A stretch of DNA of 15,066 nucleotides, from positions 1 through 15,066 of the forward strand of contig JBFKMV010000125.1 of assembly GCA_041629655.1 (NCBI GenBank), read 5' to 3'. Below are positions 1 through 8,710 of this stretch, piece by piece (position 1 is the stretch's first letter; every line of letters begins with the position of its first letter). A program made the position numbers and the translations under genes. A model generated the notes under the pieces. It worked only from the letters and a program-made list of their open reading frames with translations, searched no databases and was not told where the DNA came from. Origin of the DNA: JBFKMV01 sp041629655 (GTDB taxonomy: Bacteria; Acidobacteriota; Polarisedimenticolia; Polarisedimenticolales; Polarisedimenticolaceae).

Positions 1-131
1 GGAACGAGCGCGAGACCTACGACATGTTCGGCGTCGAGTTCTCCGACCACCCCGACCCGCGCCGGATCCTGATGCCCGAGGAGTACACCGACTACCCGCT
101 GCGCAAGGAGTTCCCGCTGTACCGCGGGTGA
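1..131 (+). CDS. nuoC: NADH-quinone oxidoreductase subunit C, C-terminal end (partial)
   Basis: This is the last 42 codons of a gene that starts upstream of the window; the reading frame begins at base 3 and ends with TGA at 129-131. The visible peptide begins NERETYDMFGVEF and continues through HPDPRRILMPE to PLRKEFPL, which is the strongly conserved C-terminal signature of the 30-kDa subunit of complex I. NuoC sits in the peripheral arm and helps build the quinone-reducing module with NuoB and NuoD. The next gene starts within 6 bases, so C and D are separate genes, unlike the fused nuoCD of E. coli. The identity is firm; the missing N-terminus cannot be judged. Confidence 0.93.
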   Translation, partial: NERETYDMFGVEFSDHPDPRRILMPEEYTDYPLRKEFPLYRG

Positions 132-137
132 CCGGTG

Positions 138-1334
138 ATGACCCAGACCTTCGAGCGCCATCCGGACAACCCGGACATCGTGACGGTCAACATGGGACCG
201 TCCCACCCGGCGACCCACGGCGTGCTGCGGCTGGTGCTGCAGCTCGACGGCGAGCGGGTGGTCAAGGCGGTGCCGCACCTCGGCTACCTGCACCGCGGGA
301 TGGAGAAGATCGCCGAGAACCGCACCTACCTGCAGTTCATCCCGTACACCGACCGCATGGACTACCTGAGCCCGCTGGCGGCCAACGTCGGCTTCGCGCT
401 GGCGGTCGAGGAGCTGCTCGGCGTGCGCGTGCCGCCGCGCTGCGAGTTCATCCGCATCATCTGCAACGAGCTGGCGCGGATCGGCTCGCACCAGCTGTGG
501 CTCGGCACCCACGCGCTGGACCTCGGCGCCGCGACGGTGTTCTTCCACACCTTCAAGGACCGCGAGTGGCACTACGACCTGGTCGAGGACCTCTGCGGCG
601 CGCGGTTGACCACCTCGTTCACCCGCGTCGGCGGCGTGGCCTACGACGTGACCCCGGAGTGGCTGGGCCGGCTGCGCGAGTTCGTCGACGCGATGCCCGG
701 GCGCGTGGACGAGTACGAGCATCTGCTGACCAACAACACGATCTGGCTCAAGCGCACCCAGGGCGTCGGCAAGCTCAGCCCCGAAGACGCGGTCGCGTTC
801 GGCATGACCGGCCCCGGGCTGCGCGCCACCGGCGTCGACCACGACCTGCGCAGGGCACGGCCCTACCTGGGCTACGAGAACTTCGAGTTCGACGTGCCCA
901 CCGGCACCGAGGGCGACATCTACGACCGCTACCTGGTGCGGTTGGAGGAAATGCGCCAGTCGGTGCGCATCCTGGACCAGGCGATCCGCAACATCCCCGA
1001 CGGTCCGGTCAACGTCGACGACCCCAAGATCTTCCTGCCGCCCAAGCAGGAGGTGCTGACGAGCATGGAGGAGCTGATCCACCAGTTCATGATCGTCACC
1101 GAGGGGTTCGAGTGCCCGGCCGGAGAGGTCTACCACTCGACCGAGGTCCCGAAGGGCGAGCTGGGCTTCTACATCATCTCCACCGGCGGTCGCTCGCCGT
1201 ACCGCCTGCGCATCCGCTCGCCGAGCTTCAACAACCTGTTCGCGCTGCCGCACCTGGTCGAAGGCGGCCTGGTCGCGGACGTGATCGCCAACATTGCCAG
1301 CCTCGACCCCGTGATGGGCGAGGTCGACCGCTGA
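138..1334 (+). CDS. nuoD: NADH-quinone oxidoreductase subunit D (49-kDa subunit)
   Basis: The product is 398 aa, the normal length for the 49-kDa subunit of complex I, which with NuoB forms the quinone-binding cavity at the base of the peripheral arm. The N-terminus carries the conserved GPSHPATHG loop, whose His27 corresponds by spacing to the quinone-headgroup His38 of Thermus Nqo4. Tyr76, in the DRMDY motif, corresponds to Thermus Tyr87. The motif GYLHRGMEK is also present. I chose ATG at 138; a GTG immediately before it at 135 is an equally possible start that adds one residue. No strong Shine-Dalgarno sequence is visible, and translational coupling to nuoC, which ends 6 bases upstream, is likely. 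Confidence 0.96.
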   Translation: MTQTFERHPDNPDIVTVNMGPSHPATHGVLRLVLQLDGERVVKAVPHLGYLHRGMEKIAENRTYLQFIPYTDRMDYLSPLAANVGFALAVEELLGVRVPPRCEFIRIICNELARIGSHQLWLGTHALDLGAATVFFHTFKDREWHYDLVEDLCGARLTTSFTRVGGVAYDVTPEWLGRLREFVDAMPGRVDEYEHLLTNNTIWLKRTQGVGKLSPEDAVAFGMTGPGLRATGVDHDLRRARPYLGYENFEFDVPTGTEGDIYDRYLVRLEEMRQSVRILDQAIRNIPDGPVNVDDPKIFLPPKQEVLTSMEELIHQFMIVTEGFECPAGEVYHSTEVPKGELGFYIISTGGRSPYRLRIRSPSFNNLFALPHLVEGGLVADVIANIASLDPVMGEVDR

Positions 1335-1351
1335 CGCCGGAGCGAGTCCCG

Positions 1352-1816
1352 ATGTTCGGTCCCGAGTTCGAGAAGAAGGTCGACGAGATCGTCACGCGCT
1401 ACCCCGTGCCCAAGGCGGCAACGCTGCCCGTGCTGTGGGAAGTCCAGCACCACCAGGGCTGGATCGACCTGAAGTCCGAGCAGTGGGTCGCCAAACGCCT
1501 CGGCGTCAGTCCGGCCCACGTGCACGGCTGCGTGACGTTCTACACGATGTACAAGCAGCAGCCTTCGGGACGGCACCACATCCAGGTCTGCACCACGCTG
1601 TCCTGCATGCTGCGCGGCAGCGACGAGCTGCTCGCCCACCTCGAGGGCAAGCTCGGCATCAAGACCGGCGAGACCACGCCCGACGGCAAGTTCTCGCTCG
1701 TCCGCGTCGAGTGTCTCGGCTCGTGCGGCACGGCGCCGATGTTCCAGCTCAACGACGAATACCACGAAGACCTGACCCACGAGAAGGTCGACGAGATCCT
1801 GGCCCGCTGCTCCTGA
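1352..1816 (+). CDS. nuoE: NADH-quinone oxidoreductase subunit E (24-kDa, 2Fe-2S)
   Basis: The product is 154 aa and belongs to the thioredoxin-like [2Fe-2S] ferredoxin family of complex I. NuoE sits beside NuoF in the NADH-oxidising module and holds cluster N1a, which is off the main electron path. The four cluster ligands are visible as Cys80 and Cys85 (CTTLSC) and Cys121 and Cys125 (CLGSCG). The N-terminal helical region has the usual LPVLWEVQHHQGW stretch and the HVHGCVTFYTMY segment. The ATG at 1352 has a GGAG about ten bases upstream, which fixes this start although the frame stays open further upstream. It follows nuoD by 17 bp and precedes nuoF by 21 bp. Confidence 0.96.
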   Translation: MFGPEFEKKVDEIVTRYPVPKAATLPVLWEVQHHQGWIDLKSEQWVAKRLGVSPAHVHGCVTFYTMYKQQPSGRHHIQVCTTLSCMLRGSDELLAHLEGKLGIKTGETTPDGKFSLVRVECLGSCGTAPMFQLNDEYHEDLTHEKVDEILARCS

Positions 1817-1837
1817 GCGGCCGATCGGACGAGGCAG

Positions 1838-3115
1838 ATGGCGGAAAAGGTCCTCACGCGCAACATCGACAAGGAGCACTCGGAGAGCATCGCGGTCTAC
1901 GAGGCCGGCGGGGGCTACCGGGCCCTGCGCAAGGCCGTGACGTCGATGACTCCTGAGGCGGTGACCGAGGAGGTCAAGAGCTCGGGGTTGCGCGGGCGCG
2001 GCGGGGCCGGCTTCCCGACCGGTCTCAAGTGGTCGTTCATGCCCAAGCAGGTCGACCCCGAGCGGCCGCACTACCTGCTGAACAACGCCGACGAGTCGGA
2101 GCCGGGCACGTTCAAGGACCGGCTGCTGATGGAGCAGGACCCGCACCTGTGCATCGAGGGCTCGTTGATCGCGTCCTACGCGATCCGCGCCTCGACCTGC
2201 TACATCTACATCCGCGGCGAGTTCGTGCACCCGGCGGACGTGCTCGACCGGGCGATCGCCGAGGCCTACGACAAGGGCTACGCGGGCAAGAACATCCTCG
2301 GCAGCGGCTGGGACTGCGACGTGATCGTGCACCGCGGCGCCGGCGCCTACATCTGCGGCGAGGAGACGGCGCTGATGAGCTCGCTGGAGGGCGACCGCGG
2401 CTACCCGCGGCTGAAGCCGCCGTTCCCGGCGCAACGGGGCGTGTGGGGCCGCCCGACCACGATCAACAACGTCGAGACGCTGGCCTGCACGCCGTTCATC
2501 ATCGAGCGCGGGGCCGACTGGTTCTCCTCGATCGGCAAGGACAAGAAGAACACCGGACCCAAGCTGTACTGCATGAGCGGGCACCTCAAGCGGCCCGGCG
2601 TCTACGAGGCGGACATGGGCACCCCGCTGATGGAGCTGATCCACGAGCACGCCGGCGGGATGCTCCACGACGACCGTCCGCTCAAGGCCTGCATCCCCGG
2701 CGGCTCCTCGGTGCCCGTGCTGACCGCCGAGGAGTGCCAGGTCGACATGGACTTCGACTCGCTGGCCGCGGTCGGCTCGATGCTCGGCTCGGCCGGCGTG
2801 ATGGTGATGGACAGCAGCACCTGCATGGTCAAGGCGCTGCACCGGATCGCCTACTTCTACGCCCACGAGTCGTGCGGCCAGTGCACACCCTGCCGCCAGG
2901 GCTGTCGCTGGATCGAGACGATCCTGCGCCGGATGCTCGACGGGGGCGGCCGGCCCGAGGACGTCGATCTGCTCCACGACGTCGCCGACAACATCGAGGG
3001 CAACACGATCTGCGCGCTGGGCGAGGCGATGGCGTGGCCCGCCAAGTCGTTCGTCAAGAAGTTCCGCCCGGAGTTCGAGGCGCTGGCCCGCCCGGCGGTC
3101 CGCACGGGGGCATGA
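1838..3115 (+). CDS. nuoF: NADH-quinone oxidoreductase subunit F (51-kDa, FMN and NADH binding)
   Basis: The product is 425 aa, full length for the 51-kDa subunit that oxidises NADH and passes electrons from FMN to cluster N3. The glycine-rich GRGGAGFPTG motif at residues 53-62 is the NADH/FMN-binding loop. The N3 [4Fe-4S] ligands are seen as Cys346, Cys349 and Cys352 in the SCGQCTPC motif and Cys392 in the TICALG motif. The segment ICGEETALMSSLEG, typical of the FMN site, is present. A GAGG precedes the ATG. The stop codon overlaps the next start (ATGA), so nuoG is probably translationally coupled. Nothing is missing relative to the family. Confidence 0.97.
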   Translation: MAEKVLTRNIDKEHSESIAVYEAGGGYRALRKAVTSMTPEAVTEEVKSSGLRGRGGAGFPTGLKWSFMPKQVDPERPHYLLNNADESEPGTFKDRLLMEQDPHLCIEGSLIASYAIRASTCYIYIRGEFVHPADVLDRAIAEAYDKGYAGKNILGSGWDCDVIVHRGAGAYICGEETALMSSLEGDRGYPRLKPPFPAQRGVWGRPTTINNVETLACTPFIIERGADWFSSIGKDKKNTGPKLYCMSGHLKRPGVYEADMGTPLMELIHEHAGGMLHDDRPLKACIPGGSSVPVLTAEECQVDMDFDSLAAVGSMLGSAGVMVMDSSTCMVKALHRIAYFYAHESCGQCTPCRQGCRWIETILRRMLDGGGRPEDVDLLHDVADNIEGNTICALGEAMAWPAKSFVKKFRPEFEALARPAVRTGA

Positions 3116-4722
3116 TGGTCAAGATCACCATCGACGGCGAGGAGATCGAGGTCGAGGAGGGCAAGACGATCCTCCAGGCCGCGCTGACCGTCGGCCGCGA
3201 GGTTCCGCACTACTGCTACCACCCCGGCCTGTCGATCGCCGGCAACTGCCGGATGTGCCTGGTCGAGGTCGAGAAGATGCCCAAGCTGGCGATCGGCTGC
3301 TACACGCCGGTCGCCGACGGGATGGTCGTCCACACCGAGAACGAGCGGGTCAAACAGGCCCGCGAGGCGGTGATGGAGTTCCTGCTGATCAACCATCCGC
3401 TGGACTGCCCGATCTGCGACCAGGCCGGCGAGTGCCACCTGCAGGACTACGCCGTCGAGTACGGCACGGGCGACAGCCGCTACGTCGAGCCCAAGCTCAG
3501 CCTGGCCAAGGCGGTCGACATCGGCCCGCACGTGCTGCTGGACCAGGAGCGCTGCATCCAGTGCAGCCGCTGCACCCGGTTCTGCGACGAGATCACGAAG
3601 ACCGGCGAGTTGGCGTTCTTCCAGCGCGGCAACAAGACCCAGATCGGCCTCTACCCGGGCAAGCAGCTCGACAACCCGTACTCGGGCAACGTCGCCGACA
3701 TCTGCCCGGTGGGCGCGCTGACGCTGAAGGAGTTCCGGTTCCAGACCCGGGTCTGGTATCTCAAGAACACGCCCACGATCTGCGCCGGCTGCGCCCGCGG
3801 CTGCAACATCGTCCTCGGCACCGGCACGCAGAACGTCCAGTTCACCTCGCCGGGGCAGTTCGACGACCGGATCAAGCGCATCGTCCCGCGCGCCAACGAA
3901 GCGGTGAACGGGCACTGGATCTGCGACGAGGGACGGCTGTCGTTCCAGCGTCTCTACGTCACCGAGCGCGCGAAGACCGCGCAATCGCCGGCGGGCAGCG
4001 ACGTCGAGTGGGAGCCGGCGCTGGAGCAGGCGGCGGAGCGGCTCCGCGCCGCGGCCGCGTCCGGGCGCGCCGCCGCGATCCTGTCGCCGCGGCTGACCGT
4101 GGAGAACCTGTTCGCGTGGCGCGAGCTGCTCGCCGGGCTCGGCAAGCTGCGCACCGCGGTGCGGCGCATCGAGCGCGGCCGGGACGACGAGATCCTGATC
4201 CGCGCCGACAAGGGTGCGGACTCGCAGGGCGCGCGCTGGCTGTTCGGCGAGGCCACCGGCGAGCAGGCGGTGCTCGAGGCGATCGCACGCGGCGAGGTCG
4301 ACACGCTGTTGCTGGTCGGCGACCCGCTGGATCCCGACGACACACCCGTGCTCGACGACGCGACGCGGGGCAAGCTGACCGACCTGATCCACGTCGGGCC
4401 GTTCCGTTCGGCGGCCGCGGCGCAGGCGACGTCGTTGCTGCCGTGCGCCTCGTGGAGCGAGGAAGACGGGCACCTGGTCAACTTCCAGGGTCGCGTGCAA
4501 CGGGTCAGCCGCGCGCGGCGTCCCCGGGGCGAGGGCCGGCCCGGCTGGCGCGTGGCGGCCGAGCTCGCGCAGGCGGCCGGGCTGACGTGGCCGGCCTGGA
4601 CCAGCCACGCGGACGTCTTCCGCGCCGCCGCGAAGGCCGTGTCGCAGCTCGACGGGATCGATCCCGAAGACGTCGGGCTGCTGGGCGTGATGGGCAAGAT
4701 CGACGAGGCCGCGGCGGTCTGA
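3112..4722 (+). CDS. nuoG: NADH-quinone oxidoreductase subunit G, short form
   Basis: The product is 536 aa. NuoG carries the electron-wire clusters of the peripheral arm. All ligand sets can be read: Cys35/46/49/63 for the [2Fe-2S] cluster, His95/Cys99/102/108 for the His-ligated cluster, Cys148/151/154 with Cys198 (and Cys158) for the ferredoxin-like pair region, and Cys224/227/231 with Cys271 for the extra N7-type cluster. After about residue 285 the molybdopterin-oxidoreductase-like domain is only about 250 residues, much shorter than in Thermus (about 780 aa in total) or E. coli (about 900 aa). The end is intact, with a natural stop and nuoH 28 bp later. It starts at ATG 3112, overlapping the nuoF stop; a second ATG at 3115 follows at once. 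Confidence 0.95.
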   Translation: MMVKITIDGEEIEVEEGKTILQAALTVGREVPHYCYHPGLSIAGNCRMCLVEVEKMPKLAIGCYTPVADGMVVHTENERVKQAREAVMEFLLINHPLDCPICDQAGECHLQDYAVEYGTGDSRYVEPKLSLAKAVDIGPHVLLDQERCIQCSRCTRFCDEITKTGELAFFQRGNKTQIGLYPGKQLDNPYSGNVADICPVGALTLKEFRFQTRVWYLKNTPTICAGCARGCNIVLGTGTQNVQFTSPGQFDDRIKRIVPRANEAVNGHWICDEGRLSFQRLYVTERAKTAQSPAGSDVEWEPALEQAAERLRAAAASGRAAAILSPRLTVENLFAWRELLAGLGKLRTAVRRIERGRDDEILIRADKGADSQGARWLFGEATGEQAVLEAIARGEVDTLLLVGDPLDPDDTPVLDDATRGKLTDLIHVGPFRSAAAAQATSLLPCASWSEEDGHLVNFQGRVQRVSRARRPRGEGRPGWRVAAELAQAAGLTWPAWTSHADVFRAAAKAVSQLDGIDPEDVGLLGVMGKIDEAAAV

Positions 4723-4750
4723 ACCGCACCCGGCGATCGAGGTAGACGAC

Positions 4751-5839
<1,089 letters not shown>

Positions 5840-5856
5840 CGGGCCGGGAGACCGCG

Positions 5857-6351
5857 TTGGAAACCGTAGCGTTCTACAGCTTGACCTTCCTCGCCGTCGC
5901 CTCGGCGCTGGTGGTGATCCTGCAGCGGAAGCCGGTGGTCAGCGCCCTGGCGCTGGCGTTCAACCTGGTCTGCATCGCCGGGTTCTACCTGCTGCTGCAG
6001 GCCCAGTTCATGGCGCTGTTGCAGGTGATCGTCTACGCCGGCGCGATCATGGTGCTGATCCTGTTCGTGGTGATGCTGCTCAACCTGGGCGACGAGAGCA
6101 CCGAGAGGCCGAGCCGGCCGATACAGCGTTGGCTCGGCGGGCTGCTGACGGCCGCACTGGCGCTGGTCTTCGGGTTTTCGGTCTCGGCGGTGGTCGGGGC
6201 GCCGCTGCCCGACAACGCCGCGCCTTTCGGCACCGCCGCCGCACTCGGCCAGGAGCTGTTCGGCCGCTTCTTCTACCCCTTCGAGGTCATCTCGCTGCTG
6301 TTGCTGGTGGCGATGATCGGGGCGGTGCTGCTGGCCAAGAGGAGGCTCTGA
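5857..6351 (+). CDS. nuoJ: NADH-quinone oxidoreductase subunit J (membrane)
   Basis: The product is 164 aa with five predicted membrane segments. NuoJ lies between NuoH/A and NuoK in the membrane arm, and its third helix takes part in the conformational coupling of the enzyme. The family signature VIVYAGAIMVLILFVVMLLNL is visible around residues 50-75. The start is inferred to be TTG at 5857, giving METVAFYS; it has a GGGAG about 8 bases upstream, and the family normally begins this close to the first helix. No in-frame ATG is suitably placed. It follows nuoH by 17 bp and precedes the nuoK TTG by one base. Confidence 0.93.
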   Translation: METVAFYSLTFLAVASALVVILQRKPVVSALALAFNLVCIAGFYLLLQAQFMALLQVIVYAGAIMVLILFVVMLLNLGDESTERPSRPIQRWLGGLLTAALALVFGFSVSAVVGAPLPDNAAPFGTAAALGQELFGRFFYPFEVISLLLLVAMIGAVLLAKRRL

Positions 6352-6352
6352 G

Positions 6353-6652
6353 TTGAACCCCGAGCACTACCTGATCGTCTCCGCGGTGCTGTTCAGCCTC
6401 GGGGTGGCGGGCGTCCTGGTGCGCCGCCAGGCGATCACGATCCTGATGAGCATCGAGCTGATGCTCAACGCCGGGAACCTGGCCTTCATCACCTTCTCCA
6501 GGATGCACGGCACCGCCGAGGGGCAGGTCTACGTGTTCTTCATCATCACGCTGGCCGCGGCCGAGGCCGCGGTGGGCCTGGCGATCGTCATCGCTCTGTT
6601 CCGTCTACGGGAGACCACCGACGTGGACGAGCTGAACCTGCTGAGGTGGTAG
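6353..6652 (+). CDS. nuoK: NADH-quinone oxidoreductase subunit K (membrane)
   Basis: The product is 99 aa with three membrane helices, the standard size. NuoK is the small MrpC-like subunit in the proton path between the quinone site and the antiporter-like subunits. Both functionally important membrane glutamates are present: Glu35 in SIELMLNAGN and Glu71 in AAAEAAVGLAI. The start codon is TTG at 6353, preceded at a good distance by a clear GAGGAGG Shine-Dalgarno sequence that lies inside the nuoJ end. The start is therefore well supported despite the rare codon. nuoL follows after 7 bp. Confidence 0.96.
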   Translation: MNPEHYLIVSAVLFSLGVAGVLVRRQAITILMSIELMLNAGNLAFITFSRMHGTAEGQVYVFFIITLAAAEAAVGLAIVIALFRLRETTDVDELNLLRW

Positions 6653-6659
6653 GCCAACG

Positions 6660-8708
6660 ATGCTCGACCTGATCTGGCTGATCCCGTTGCTGCCGCTGGT
6701 CGGCGTGGCGATCAACACCTTCGCCGGCCGCCGGATGGGTCTCAAGGCGGTCGGCTTCGTCGCCTGCTCGACGGTGTTCGCCGCCTTCGCGGTCGGCCTC
6801 GGCGCGGTGTGGCAGCTGGCGCGGCTGCCCGCCGGCGAGCGGTTCTTCGAGACCGAGCTGCTGGCCTGGATGCCGCTGGGCGAGCTGGCGAACGGGCAGC
6901 TGCTGGAGCTGAACTGGGGCTTCTCGCTCGATCCGCTGTCGTCGGTGATGGTGCTGGTCGTGGCCGGCGTGGGCTTCTTGATCCACGTCTACAGCGTCGG
7001 CTACATGGAGCACGAGCCGGACTACGCGCGGTTCTTCATCTACCTCAACCTGTTCATGGCGATGATGCTGACGCTGGTCCTGGCCAACAACATGGTCGTG
7101 CTGTTCGTGGGCTGGGAGGGCGTCGGCCTCTGCTCGTACCTGTTGATCGGGTTCTTCTACGACCGGCCGTTCGACGAGCGGACCGGCGTGACCTGCGCCG
7201 ACGCCGGTCGCAAGGCGTTCATCGTCAACCGCATCGGCGACTTCGCGTTCCTGATCGGGATGCTGTACCTGGTGCTGGAGTTCGGCACGCTGAAGTTCAG
7301 CGAGCTGAACGCCGAGCTGGCGGCGGCCGGGGCGGTGGGCGGCTGGCTGCTGGCGGGGGTCGGGATCCTGCTGTTCATCGGCGCCTGCGGCAAGTCGGCC
7401 CAGATCCCGCTGTACGTCTGGCTGCCCGACGCGATGGCCGGCCCGACGCCGGTCTCCGCGTTGATCCACGCCGCGACGATGGTGACCGCCGGCGTCTACA
7501 TGGTCTGCCGGATGTCCGCGCTGTACAGCGCGGCGCCCGAGGCGATGGCGGTCGTGGCGGCGGTGGGCGCGCTGACCGCGCTGTTCGCGGCGACGATGGG
7601 CATCTGCGCCACCGACATCAAGAAGATCCTGGCCTACTCCACGGTCAGCCAGCTCGGCTACATGTTCGCCGCGGCGGGCGTCGGCGCCTACGTTGCGGCG
7701 ATCTTCCACCTGATGACCCACGCCTTCTTCAAGGCGCTGCTGTTCCTCGGCGCCGGCAGCGTGATCCACGGGCTCGGGGGCAAGCAGGACGTGCGCGAGA
7801 TGGGCGGGCTGCGGAAGATCATGCCGGTGACCTTCGGGACGTTCCTGATCGCCACGCTGGCGATCTCGGGGGTCCCCGGGCTCTCGGGGTTCTTCTCCAA
7901 GGACGAGATCCTGTGGGGCGCGTGGTCCAGCGGCAACAAGGTCGTCTGGGTCATGCTGGCGCTGGGCGCCGGCATCACCGCGTTCTACATGTGGCGGGTG
8001 CTGCACCTGACGTTCTTCGGGACGTTCCGCGGCGACGCCGAGACGAAGAGCCACGCCCACGAGTCCCCGGCGCTGATGACGGTGCCGCTGGTGATCCTGG
8101 CGGTGCTCGCGTTCGCGGGCGGCTGGATCGGCATCCCGGCCGTGCTGACCGGCGGTGCCGACCTCAACCAGTTCCACCACTGGCTGGAGCCAGCGATCAC
8201 GCTGCCCGGCGACGCCGGCGGGCACGGGGCCGAGCACGCGCAGCTGCCGGCGGCCGACGCCGTCACCCCCGCCGCGTTGACCGCCGCCGCCGCGCTACCG
8301 CTGGCGGCCGCCGAGGCCGGTCACGACACGACCACCGAGCTGGTCGTGATGGCGTTCTCGATCCTGATCGCGCTGGTCGGGCTGCTGTTCGCCTACACGG
8401 TCTACTCACGCCCGGGCGCCGCGGCCCGGCTGGCCGGGGCGATGGGCCCGCTGTACACGCTGGTGCGCAACCTGTACTGGGTCGACGAGCTCTACGACGC
8501 CGTGATCATCCGGCCGTTCTACCGCCTGATCCGCTTCTTCAACGGCTTCGACCGCTGGATCGTCGACGGCCTGGTCAACGCCACCGCCGTGACGGCCGAC
8601 ATCCTGGGGCAGCTGATCAAGCTGTTCCAGACCGGGTTCGTTCGCAACTATGCGCTGGCGTTCCTGCTCGGCGTGATCGCGATCCTGCTCTACCTGGGAG
8701 CCGTCTGA
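6660..8708 (+). CDS. nuoL: NADH-quinone oxidoreductase subunit L (antiporter-like)
   Basis: The product is 682 aa, slightly longer than typical. NuoL is the distal antiporter-like, proton-translocating subunit and carries the long lateral helix that runs along the membrane arm. Key residues are in place: Glu153 in GWEGVG, Lys245 in CGKSAQIPLYVWLPDAM, and Lys414/Asp415 in FFSKDEILW. The C-terminal block with VDELYDAVIIRP, DRWIVDG and LFQTGFVRNYAL matches the lateral helix and the final anchor helix, so that element is retained. Residues about 518-555 form an alanine-, glycine- and histidine-rich low-complexity stretch that I take to be a loop insertion. The next gene is nuoN, not the usual nuoM. 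Confidence 0.96.
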   Translation: MLDLIWLIPLLPLVGVAINTFAGRRMGLKAVGFVACSTVFAAFAVGLGAVWQLARLPAGERFFETELLAWMPLGELANGQLLELNWGFSLDPLSSVMVLVVAGVGFLIHVYSVGYMEHEPDYARFFIYLNLFMAMMLTLVLANNMVVLFVGWEGVGLCSYLLIGFFYDRPFDERTGVTCADAGRKAFIVNRIGDFAFLIGMLYLVLEFGTLKFSELNAELAAAGAVGGWLLAGVGILLFIGACGKSAQIPLYVWLPDAMAGPTPVSALIHAATMVTAGVYMVCRMSALYSAAPEAMAVVAAVGALTALFAATMGICATDIKKILAYSTVSQLGYMFAAAGVGAYVAAIFHLMTHAFFKALLFLGAGSVIHGLGGKQDVREMGGLRKIMPVTFGTFLIATLAISGVPGLSGFFSKDEILWGAWSSGNKVVWVMLALGAGITAFYMWRVLHLTFFGTFRGDAETKSHAHESPALMTVPLVILAVLAFAGGWIGIPAVLTGGADLNQFHHWLEPAITLPGDAGGHGAEHAQLPAADAVTPAALTAAAALPLAAAEAGHDTTTELVVMAFSILIALVGLLFAYTVYSRPGAAARLAGAMGPLYTLVRNLYWVDELYDAVIIRPFYRLIRFFNGFDRWIVDGLVNATAVTADILGQLIKLFQTGFVRNYALAFLLGVIAILLYLGAV

Positions 8709-8710
8709 GC

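Noticed and set aside
1169..2977. 602-codon open frame on the - strand
   Set aside because: It is antisense to nuoE and nuoF, has an Arg/Ala/Val/Leu-rich composition with no domain, and is expected from high-GC third positions.
6588..8237. 549-codon open frame on the - strand opposite nuoL
   Set aside because: The His/Gln/Arg/Asp-rich translation is typical of the antisense of a membrane-protein gene in high-GC DNA.
6809..8710. Long + strand open frame running into nuoN in the same frame, suggesting a long fusion
   Set aside because: The part before 8711 is an out-of-frame shadow of nuoL. The nuoN ATG at 8711 with its own Shine-Dalgarno sequence is the true start.
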